Virus record (IMG/VR): IMGVR_UViG_3300032296_000038
Span: 1 to 25,845 of that record
From: a virus
Length of the DNA stretch: 25,845 nucleotides
Direction: 5' to 3' (one strand)
Under the pieces are notes generated by a model. That model did no database searches. It saw only the letters and a list, made by a program, of their open reading frames with translations, and was not told the DNA's origin. This document shows, one piece after another, positions 5,852 to 13,393 of the stretch (positions within the stretch are counted from its first letter, which is position 1; the number at the start of each line of letters is the position of its first letter). The translations under genes and the position numbers were made by a program.

Positions 5852-7984
5852 TTAGACCACCGTCCAAGCTGAACCACTCGACACCGTGACCGTCACGCCT
5901 GTATCTACCGTAACTGGCCCCGCACTTAATCCGTTAAAAGTTGACGCAATCGTATAGCTCGTATCAATCGTCTGAGCGTTTACAAAGATACCGTTCTGCG
6001 CCACAGGAACTTCAGACTTCAGTTCACCTGTTGATGGCTTGTAAAGTAACTTGGCGTTGCCCGTGTAAATCGTTGATGCAGTACCCGTGGTCGCATTTAG
6101 GAACGCAGGGTATACGTCAGTTGCCGTACTTGTATCGTTTGTAATACTTACACTACCGCCTGGTGTAGCCCAAGACAGAGTCCCGGTTCCATTCGTTACT
6201 AACGCTTGGCCATTAGATCCGTCAGCGTTTGGTAGAGTCCACGACACGTTAGAGCCAATGGCCGCAGGAGCCATCAGAGCTACATAGTTATTCCCATTGT
6301 CGGTGTCCTCGTAAAGCTTGATGTCAGCTCCGCTAGACGATGTGCCAGACACAACCACGGAGCCAACAAAGGTTGGAGCCCCAGTATCATCTAGCGTTGC
6401 TGAGGAGTTCTGGATCAGCTTTCCGGTCGTTAGATCAAACCTAGCGAAGGCATTGTCGGTTGCGCTTGCTGGCCCGACTACATCGCCTGAGCCGCCACCG
6501 CCACCAGTTACCCACTCAACATCAGTGGCCCCAGTATTGACCGCCAAAACCTTGCCAGCGTTACTAGCCAGAGCAGGCAGAAGAGAATTGCGTACAGTCG
6601 CGCCGTTCTCTCCTACCCATGCCGTGCCATTACCTACAATGAACTGTCCGTCAGATGGCGTGATACCGGCAATATCTGCCAGGTAGCCTACGCTGACTAC
6701 GTCATTGGCAACTGTTGTTACGTCGGCAGCTATCCCTGCCACAGTAGTTACGTTTGCCGATATGCCTGCGACCGTATTGATGTTGGCGTTATTCGTGGCA
6801 ACCGTATTGATGTTAGTGCTATTGCCTGCTACGGCATTGATGTTGGTCGAGTTGCCAGCCACGCTAGTCACGTTGGCGCTGATACCAGCTACGGTCGTCA
6901 CATTGGCAGAGATACCCGCAACCGTATTGACGCTAGCAATACTGCCTGCCACCGTGCCAATGTCCGTGGCGTCTGCCGCCACAGACGTGACATCTGCGCT
7001 AATCCCAGCTACGGTTGCAACGTCAGCAGAAATGCCGGCTACTGTATTTACGTCGGCAATACTTGCCGCTACCGTTCCAATGGTGTCAGTACCAGTCAGG
7101 TCGGCAGACACTATGGTTATATCACCGCCAGTACCGAGTTCTCCAACCACCGCATTGACGTTGGCTATCGACCCACCAACAGCGTTGACGTTGGCTATGT
7201 TGGTCGATACGGTTTGGATGTCAGTTAAGTTGTTATATGCTGTGACCAGATAACCCGTAGGCACACCAGTGGCGCCAGTCGCAGGGTCGGCAATTGAGCC
7301 TAGGTCGTAGTTCCAATCCGTGCCGGCTAGGTCATCGCCGATCACGTCAATCTGAGTAATGTGGTCAGCTAGCGAGGAGATATCTGCCGATATCCCAGAC
7401 ACCGTCTCAATGTCGTCCTTGATGGCGTCCAAGTCCTCAATGGCCTGAGACACCCCGGACAGCTCCACGATCTCATTGACAATCGCAGCCACGTCGTTGA
7501 GGCTGGTAATGGTATTAGCCGTCTCAGGATTGCCATTGGCGTCAAAGGAGAGCACCTTGTTGGCCCTGCTTGCCGCACTTGGCAAGACCATATTGATCGT
7601 CGTTGGATCGGTTTGTGGAGCCCGTATTGACCTTGCAATAGCCTCGGCGTTTTGCTGGTCAAAGATGGTCAGGCTGTCTAGCTCGTCGTTTAGGACGCTG
7701 GCAAACAGGTCGCCGCCAGTAGTGAAGTCAGTCGTACGCTCTATCGTACGATCCCCGACAATGGTTATGGTGGAACCGGATGGGCTGGCCAACAGGGTAA
7801 TTGAGCCAGTGCCGTTAGTATTGATAGTAACCGTATAGTTGGTAGTCAGGGTTAGAAGCGTGGCTCCGTCATAAACGGCCACGTCCCCCTGATCCAAAAT
7901 CTCAAACGTAAACGCATACGGGCCTGTGCCTGAAGCGGCATAGACCACCCTGCGTGATACGTTAGAGATATCGTAATCTGCCAT
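5852..7984 (-). CDS. Main tail fibre, T7 gp17-like N-terminus with repeat shaft
   Basis: 710 residues starting MADYDISNVSRRVVYAASG with AGGAAC upstream. Residues 1 to about 130 match the T7 gp17 N-terminal attachment domain (GPYAFTFEILDQGDVAVYDG, RTTDFTTGGDLFASVLNDEL). Residues about 135 to 240 are mixed (VNEIVELSGVSQAIEDLDAI may be a coiled coil). A shaft of 10-residue repeats follows, then a collar (LLPALASN, VNTGATDVEW, GGGGGSGD) and beta-rich C-terminal modules (IKLYEDTDNGNNYVALMAP, VSWTLPNADGSNG) ending SSGSAWTVV. It attaches to the tail and carries or positions the receptor-binding tips; the shorter fibre genes downstream probably supply alternative tips. Confidence 0.88.
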   Translation of the reverse strand: MADYDISNVSRRVVYAASGTGPYAFTFEILDQGDVAVYDGATLLTLTTNYTVTINTNGTGSITLLASPSGSTITIVGDRTIERTTDFTTGGDLFASVLNDELDSLTIFDQQNAEAIARSIRAPQTDPTTINMVLPSAASRANKVLSFDANGNPETANTITSLNDVAAIVNEIVELSGVSQAIEDLDAIKDDIETVSGISADISSLADHITQIDVIGDDLAGTDWNYDLGSIADPATGATGVPTGYLVTAYNNLTDIQTVSTNIANVNAVGGSIANVNAVVGELGTGGDITIVSADLTGTDTIGTVAASIADVNTVAGISADVATVAGISADVTSVAADATDIGTVAGSIASVNTVAGISANVTTVAGISANVTSVAGNSTNINAVAGNSTNINTVATNNANINTVAGISANVTTVAGIAADVTTVANDVVSVGYLADIAGITPSDGQFIVGNGTAWVGENGATVRNSLLPALASNAGKVLAVNTGATDVEWVTGGGGGSGDVVGPASATDNAFARFDLTTGKLIQNSSATLDDTGAPTFVGSVVVSGTSSSGADIKLYEDTDNGNNYVALMAPAAIGSNVSWTLPNADGSNGQALVTNGTGTLSWATPGGSVSITNDTSTATDVYPAFLNATTGTASTIYTGNAKLLYKPSTGELKSEVPVAQNGIFVNAQTIDTSYTIASTFNGLSAGPVTVDTGVTVTVSSGSAWTVV
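6689..7216 (-). repeat. Decapeptide (30-bp) tandem repeat in the fibre shaft
   Basis: Thirteen uninterrupted 10-residue units are coded from 7078 down to 6689, such as TTVAGISANV, TSVAGNSTNI, NAVAGNSTNI and NTVATNNANI. Three more units lie at 7216 to 7127, separated from the main block by a short non-repeat segment. The consensus is roughly [NT]xVAGxSxN[VI]. The DNA units are diverged while the protein register is kept, which argues for selection on a fibrous trimeric shaft. The shaft fold (beta-helical or coiled) cannot be decided by reading. Confidence 0.85.
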
Positions 7985-8010
7985 AATAGTTCCTATCCGA
8001 AATCTAATGG

Positions 8011-10914
8011 TTATCGCTTATATTTACCAACATCTCTTTGGGTTTCCTTGAGGTCTGCTATGGCTCCAGCCAAGTCCTTGTCCTCGGCCAAAAGTTGCTC
8101 CTTGGCAAACTTGTACGCAGAAGTTATCTCTGCGCTAATCATGGTTTGAGCTGCGGCCAAGTCCCGTCCGGCCAAGGTAATAATTGCCCGGTCTTTGCCC
8201 AAGGCGTCTATGCGCTCGGCCAATTTGCCGCCGTCCGTGGCCAGCTCAATCAGCCGGTTGTACTGGTCGGCTGACAGCTCTACCCCGTCAATCTTCCGGT
8301 CTGGCTTATATTGGGGTACGCCGTACTCAATCAGGGTTGCGTAGCCTGGCTCAAAGGTTCCGTCAGCCCTTTTGAACGGGTTGAACATCTCGTACAGGTT
8401 GCCCTTGCCATTGGTCTTTACGTTGCCCGTAAGGGGGTCAAGCGCAGGTGGCAGGCTATCTGATAGGCCAGGAGTACGGCTCTTGATAGTTCCAACCGCT
8501 TCCCAGAATCCTTTGCCAGCTCCAGCCAAAGGATCGATTTCCTCCGGGGACAAAGACTCCATGACATTGCTGCGGTCAGGGTTTACATATCGCTCAATGG
8601 CGGCCACAAGCGAGGAGTGCGTTCCGGTTACAGGCACAGCCCCGGCTACAAACGAAGTTGTTTGTTTGGCCAGTCTATTCATTACGTTGTATAGGAAACT
8701 TGGCGCATCCTTAGATCCTGCGCTAAATACCTTTTGGATCTCTCCAAAGCCAGCAAGCATAGGCTGATCGGCTAGGTATTGGTACACGCCCATCGCCCCA
8801 CCAGTTATTATCTTTTCCATGTCGGCTTCGCCAACCGTACTCATAGAGTATTCGCCTGCGGTAGCGCCAACCGATAGCAGGGTACCCAATGGCTCTAGTC
8901 CGGCGTAAGAGATATAGACCTTATCCGGGCCAACGCTAACCGTTGTGATGCCCTTAAAACGCTCAATCTCCTCGTCGCTTACATCTGACTTATTAAAGAC
9001 AAACGAGAACTCTTGCCATCCGGCGCCCTTGAGTGACTCTTTATCTTCGTTGCGATACGGGCCATATCCAGTTACCTTACCCTCCAAGGCGCTCATTCCA
9101 ACCCCGGTTATGATCCCGGTTCCTAGAGTCACGCGAGCTATGGCCATGTCTTTACGGATGCCGCCTGCGTTCCAATCAGCCCAGAACCTTGGGCTAGCAA
9201 AGTTCAATCCCGGAGTGCGGCTCATGGCCTCTAGGGCAATGTTAGTTGGCGTGCGGACAAACGGCACGAACATTTTGAGTATAGGATTTTGCAAAGTTTT
9301 TTGGATACCTTGCAGGCTAGACTCAAGCTCACGGGTAAATGTGGTGGTACGCGCCACAGCCTTAGCCGCAGCGTCTACGTCTGCCGGAGGGTTAGTTAGC
9401 GTCTGCTCCATAAAGCTAGACGCCTGCTTTGCCGCATCATCTGGAGATACACCTGCCGCTACTAGCCTGTTGTACTCAGCATTGCCTGCACGGGTGGCCA
9501 GAGCGTTTAGTTCCATGCGGTAAGACATGGCCTTGAAGAACTCGTCCTCAGCCATGAGCGCACGGCCAGGAAGCTCCACTACCTTGCCATAGTAACGTAT
9601 CGCGTTACTAACAGCCTTGCCCGTATCTGAGTCGCCAAAGTCAATGTCAAATGGATCTTTGCGGCCACGCACCATTTCAATCTTGGTGAACGGATCTGTT
9701 GGCTCGTTTTTCTTGGCGGCAGTGTAGGCAATTTCTGCCCCTTCACGGATGCCTTGAATCATGCCCATTGCTTGAGCGTATACCTCGTTGGTCTGGATTG
9801 CCTCCTCGCCACCTAGTATTGAGTTGCGTACCTTACCAACCATAGAGCCGACCATACGCTCTGGGATCTGGTACGCGCCAAAGAACATATTGCCTGCGAT
9901 ATTCTTGGCGTGAGAGATTGGAGACGAAAGCAGACCGTTGATCCAGCTCGTCGTTGTTATGTCTAAGAATCTATTAGCCCAACCCTTAGCGGTATTTGTG
10001 TAGCCCTTCTCAGCCAACTCTGCGCGAGCTGCACGGCTATCAAGAGCCGTATATCGGTTAGCCACAGACAATACGCTATCCAAAGCAAATGGCGTATCAA
10101 TGCCACCAGACTCAGTCAAGATTGCGTCAAGCATTGCGCCACGTTCTGCGGTTGAAGTTCTAGCCTGGGAGAAAACACCTAGCGTTCTAGCAATGTCAGC
10201 CTGCCGCCCTTTGGCCGCCTTGAGCAAAGCACCCTCTACGGCTAAAGCCTGTTGGAACTGTACGGCTAGATCTGAATTCAAAGTTCCATCTAACTTGGCT
10301 TGCTTAACCTTTTCTCCCAAATCAAAAGCTCGCTTGCCAGCGTCAGTAATGGCTAGCAACATCTTGTAAGCCTGACTTGCATTAGCTTCTGTTATTTTGG
10401 TCGGGTCAATAATCCTAGCCAAGAACGCCTCGTCGTACCCTTCTTCTGAAGCCTTGGCAGCAATCTCTTTATAAGACACCTTTTCTAGTTTGTCTGCTCC
10501 GTACACACGGGCAGTCACGTCAATGAACTGCTTAAGCCCATTGTCGTCTTGAATCATGTCTAGGTTGAAGGCAGTCTCAGGTGGCTTACCCTCCATCGGA
10601 ACTTCTGGGGGTATGTTGGCCATCTCACGCTCAACCTTCTCAACCACCTCGACCGGCGCATTGGGAATAGTTTGATATGGCCCAACTGCACCCTCTGGAG
10701 GTTTAATCTCACGCTTAGGCGCCTTCTTAATTACACCTTTCAATACGCCAAGCGGAAGCCCAGCTACGTCTACCGGCTCAAATGCTGGCTCAGCCTGGGT
10801 GTACTCAATCGGCTCTGGAAGCGGCTCATTAGGCTGTTGTGCCTGTATTTCAGCTACGTCCTTCTCAACGGAGCTGAGTTCATCTAATCGCTCTCCAAGC
10901 GGTTTCATTGCCAT
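8011..10914 (-). CDS. Large internal virion/ejection protein (T7 gp16-like position)
   Basis: 967 residues, ATG sharing a base with the upstream TAA. Residues 1 to about 80 are Pro/Glu-rich and probably disordered. The body is helical and Ala/Lys/Glu-rich. Near residues 530 to 620 is NPILKMFVPFVRTPTNIALE, followed by a hydrophobic stretch (VTLGTGIITGVGMSALEG) that could insert in a membrane. Both features are typical of the large ejected core proteins of podoviruses, which cross the envelope ahead of the DNA. No lytic transglycosylase domain, as in T7 gp16, is evident at the N-terminus. Position as the last core gene before the fibres supports the role. Confidence 0.75.
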   Translation of the reverse strand: MAMKPLGERLDELSSVEKDVAEIQAQQPNEPLPEPIEYTQAEPAFEPVDVAGLPLGVLKGVIKKAPKREIKPPEGAVGPYQTIPNAPVEVVEKVEREMANIPPEVPMEGKPPETAFNLDMIQDDNGLKQFIDVTARVYGADKLEKVSYKEIAAKASEEGYDEAFLARIIDPTKITEANASQAYKMLLAITDAGKRAFDLGEKVKQAKLDGTLNSDLAVQFQQALAVEGALLKAAKGRQADIARTLGVFSQARTSTAERGAMLDAILTESGGIDTPFALDSVLSVANRYTALDSRAARAELAEKGYTNTAKGWANRFLDITTTSWINGLLSSPISHAKNIAGNMFFGAYQIPERMVGSMVGKVRNSILGGEEAIQTNEVYAQAMGMIQGIREGAEIAYTAAKKNEPTDPFTKIEMVRGRKDPFDIDFGDSDTGKAVSNAIRYYGKVVELPGRALMAEDEFFKAMSYRMELNALATRAGNAEYNRLVAAGVSPDDAAKQASSFMEQTLTNPPADVDAAAKAVARTTTFTRELESSLQGIQKTLQNPILKMFVPFVRTPTNIALEAMSRTPGLNFASPRFWADWNAGGIRKDMAIARVTLGTGIITGVGMSALEGKVTGYGPYRNEDKESLKGAGWQEFSFVFNKSDVSDEEIERFKGITTVSVGPDKVYISYAGLEPLGTLLSVGATAGEYSMSTVGEADMEKIITGGAMGVYQYLADQPMLAGFGEIQKVFSAGSKDAPSFLYNVMNRLAKQTTSFVAGAVPVTGTHSSLVAAIERYVNPDRSNVMESLSPEEIDPLAGAGKGFWEAVGTIKSRTPGLSDSLPPALDPLTGNVKTNGKGNLYEMFNPFKRADGTFEPGYATLIEYGVPQYKPDRKIDGVELSADQYNRLIELATDGGKLAERIDALGKDRAIITLAGRDLAAAQTMISAEITSAYKFAKEQLLAEDKDLAGAIADLKETQRDVGKYKR

Positions 10915-11384
10915 TATTTAGCCCCTGTTACTTTCTTAGCGACGCGAGCAACTTTTTTCGCGCCTTTGACATATCCACCTGGCGCAGCAAGCTCACCGAC
11001 AGTCTCAGCCAAGGATTCTCCTGAGCCCATTTGTAGCCCAGCTTCGTCCAAAAACTTCTTGATATCCTCTGTCGTTGGCAAGCCAGTCTTAGACTCAAGC
11101 CCAGCCACAAACGCATCTAGGTCGCCGCCTGACTTGCCAAGCTCGTACACGCCACGGGCCAAAGCAATCAGATCGCCTGGCAGTCCTGCAAACCCTTGAG
11201 CCGCACCTTTTACTCCAGCACCTACGGTTTCAGCCACAGCACCCATAGCCGGCTCTAGGCTTACCCCGGTTGGGAATGGCTGTCCTGTGCGCGGGTTGAC
11301 GGCTGGCGCAGCAGGCGCCGGCTCCATCTCAACACGAAGGTCAGCGGCAAGCGCGTCTAAAAATGAGTTTTCTAGCGTGCTCAT
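10914..11384 (-). CDS. Putative internal virion protein (156 aa)
   Basis: Starts at ATG 11384, overlapping the upstream stop as ATGA, and ends sharing a base with the next ATG. The N-terminus (MSTLENSFLDALAADLRVE) is an amphipathic helix, followed by a Pro-rich linker. A Gly/Ala helix of moderate hydrophobicity comes next (GAVAETVGAGVKGAAQGFAG), then a Lys-rich tail (AKKVARVAKKVTGAK). It sits between the gp15-like and gp16-like genes, where T7 has no gene. The amphipathic, basic-tailed layout would suit a small ejected membrane-active protein, but that is inference. No family is recognised with confidence. Confidence 0.65.
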   Translation of the reverse strand: MSTLENSFLDALAADLRVEMEPAPAAPAVNPRTGQPFPTGVSLEPAMGAVAETVGAGVKGAAQGFAGLPGDLIALARGVYELGKSGGDLDAFVAGLESKTGLPTTEDIKKFLDEAGLQMGSGESLAETVGELAAPGGYVKGAKKVARVAKKVTGAK

Positions 11385-12919
11385 TGATTGTCCTTAATAG
11401 ACTTGATGCTACGCAAAATTGACTTGCGCTCATTGGCGTTACTAACCCCAGCTCGCTTCAAAGTTTCTTCCGTGTAATCTTCGCTGTACGTCAGGCCAGA
11501 CTTTTCTAGCTTTTGGCGCAGGCGAGCCTTATCTTCTTGCAATCGCTTTACATCCTCTTGCTGCAAACGGTTAGCCACCAAAGCCTGAGCCCTGCCAAAA
11601 GCATCAAACGATTTGCCTTGCGCAATAGCTTCTTGTTCTTCGGTTAGCAACTGGTTAATTACTTCTGCCTTGCGGACGTTGCCAGCACGGGTTGTTGGGT
11701 CGTTTGGGTTTGGAACAAACGAGTTGCCAATAAAGTCTTTGGCTCTAGCCATATCTGGCCGGTCTGTTTTGTCGATCAAGCCAAATAATTCATTGCGTTG
11801 CTTGAGAGAAATACGACGCTGCTCAAACAGGCTATTAGCATCCGCAAGACCCATTTCGCCTCGGCGTGCCTTATATTGTAATGCGCCAAAGTATTGGTCT
11901 GGTGCTCCTGGTACGTCACCCTCTTTAATCTGTCGCAGTTCTTCGCGGCTAGGTATGTACCCGCGCTTAGACATATCCGCAAGAAGTTCGTCGCCGCCAA
12001 TTGCGCCACTATAAAACTTGTTGTACGACTCATAGTTGGCCGCACGGTTACGCTCAATTGATAGCTTATTATCGCGGTCAAGAATCTGTAAGTCGTCGGC
12101 TTGACGCTTGAGCATGGTCTGAACTAGGCTATCGCGCTGTCCCTCATCTAGCTTGCCCCAGATTGGGCTAAACACTCCGGCGTCTCCTGTGCGTAGTTTG
12201 GTTAGCGCGTCAGACGGACGAGCTGCAAACTCAGGCGTATTGAAGTACGTAACCATTGTGTTGTTGCGAGCAGCTAGACGAGCCTTCTCAAAAGCGCCGT
12301 CTGCATCCAAATATCTTTTGACTGTGTCTTTGCTTTGGCCTGCCATGCCTGCCATTACACCGCGAGCACCGGCTTCGTACTGGACTACTTCTTCCTCAGT
12401 CATCTGGCCATTGCGGTACAAACCCCATACGTCTTGCAGGTTCTTGCTAAGCGAGCGCACAAGGTCAGCAGACTTAACATCAATGTCGGCGGCATATCTT
12501 GCCGTTTCAACTTCGGATACTTTGCGGAGCAGCGCATTGCCAGAATTTGAGATTGACCGCATCAAACCAGATGCTTGCTCCATATCTACTTCTGCTAGGC
12601 CACGGGCAAACCCTTGCATGGCCTTAACTTCGTTCTGAGCTTGTTCGTATGTCAGCTCATTGCGGTCAACCATGCCAGAAAGGTTGTCTAAAACTTTCTG
12701 AATCTCTAGCTCAGAATCCGCACGAAGCTGAATACCAAGAATACGATTCTTTTCTTTTTCTTCTTCTTTTACCTTGCCAAAAGCAAAAGAACTAATCTTG
12801 TCTAGGTTTTCTGATAAAGACGCAAATCCCTTTGCCCCCTCGCGGAGATTGGCAAAATCTAACCTTGGCACATCTGCCGAGATCAGACCTGATTCTTGAA
12901 AGCGTGGGAGGCGTGCCAT
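11381..12919 (-). CDS. Internal virion protein (T7 gp15-like position)
   Basis: 512 residues, start two bases after the previous stop, beginning MARLPRFQESGLISADVPRL. Almost entirely charged, helical sequence with long predicted coiled or helical-bundle stretches, for example KVKEEEKEKNRILGIQLRAD and QRISLKQRNELFGLIDK. Length and position between the gp14-like and gp16-like genes fit a core/ejection protein that forms part of the tunnel for DNA entry. There is no enzymatic motif. Assignment rests on order and composition more than on residue-level similarity. Confidence 0.7.
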   Translation of the reverse strand: MARLPRFQESGLISADVPRLDFANLREGAKGFASLSENLDKISSFAFGKVKEEEKEKNRILGIQLRADSELEIQKVLDNLSGMVDRNELTYEQAQNEVKAMQGFARGLAEVDMEQASGLMRSISNSGNALLRKVSEVETARYAADIDVKSADLVRSLSKNLQDVWGLYRNGQMTEEEVVQYEAGARGVMAGMAGQSKDTVKRYLDADGAFEKARLAARNNTMVTYFNTPEFAARPSDALTKLRTGDAGVFSPIWGKLDEGQRDSLVQTMLKRQADDLQILDRDNKLSIERNRAANYESYNKFYSGAIGGDELLADMSKRGYIPSREELRQIKEGDVPGAPDQYFGALQYKARRGEMGLADANSLFEQRRISLKQRNELFGLIDKTDRPDMARAKDFIGNSFVPNPNDPTTRAGNVRKAEVINQLLTEEQEAIAQGKSFDAFGRAQALVANRLQQEDVKRLQEDKARLRQKLEKSGLTYSEDYTEETLKRAGVSNANERKSILRSIKSIKDNQ

Positions 12920-12921
12920 TG

Positions 12922-13392
12922 TTAAACCGTACTAGTTTCAATCGGTGCCGGCGATTGTTTGCCGCCAAAAGATTGTGCAGCTCCGCTAACTAATTTTGTT
13001 GTGGCATTTAATACGCCCTGCCTATAAGCAGTCTGCCCAGCAGTTTCGTATATCTCAGCCTGCAACTTACCTCCTCGCAAGGCTGCGTCAGAGTCGGCAA
13101 GCATAATTGAATACTCTCGTCCGGCAGACGTTTCATTAGCAGCTCTTACAATGTCTGGCGATCCGCTAAAAGGGTCTATGCCACCGGCATAACCCCTGGC
13201 GGCTAAAGAAGCGTTCGTTGAAATAAGTTTGCGAAGTATGTCGTTTGACCGCTGCTGGTATTGCACAGCCTTACGCTCACCCTCTACGTTGGCAATTTTT
13301 GCCTTTATTTGATATTCTGATTTTGCCGTAACGCCTTGCTGGTATGAGCTGAAGGCGCTAAGTACGGTTGCTGCTATTGCTACTGCTTCCAT
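12922..13392 (-). CDS. Internal virion protein (T7 gp14-like)
   Basis: 156 residues from ATG 13392, one base after the nozzle stop, with AGGGGA seven bases upstream. An ATG at 13434 is in frame but lies inside the nozzle gene and adds Cys-rich residues that do not fit, so it is rejected. The N-terminus (MEAVAIAATVLSAFSSYQQG) is a hydrophobic helix, followed by a long helix and ARGYAGGIDPFSGSPDIV. This matches the small internal core proteins of T7-like and related podoviruses (gp14), which are ejected into the outer membrane. Position directly after the nozzle supports it. Confidence 0.75.
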   Translation of the reverse strand: MEAVAIAATVLSAFSSYQQGVTAKSEYQIKAKIANVEGERKAVQYQQRSNDILRKLISTNASLAARGYAGGIDPFSGSPDIVRAANETSAGREYSIMLADSDAALRGGKLQAEIYETAGQTAYRQGVLNATTKLVSGAAQSFGGKQSPAPIETSTV

Positions 13393-13393
13393 A

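Noticed and set aside
6689-7216. Possible CRISPR-like or satellite repeat array
   Set aside because: Units are 30 bp but diverged in DNA and constant in protein, with no spacers; it is a coding shaft repeat.
6705-7253. Open 182-codon frame on the plus strand
   Set aside because: It is antisense to the decapeptide repeat of the fibre gene; the repeat keeps the opposite frame open and gives a low-complexity product.
8945-9523. Plus-strand 192-codon frame
   Set aside because: It is antisense to the large internal virion gene, with no recognisable protein features.
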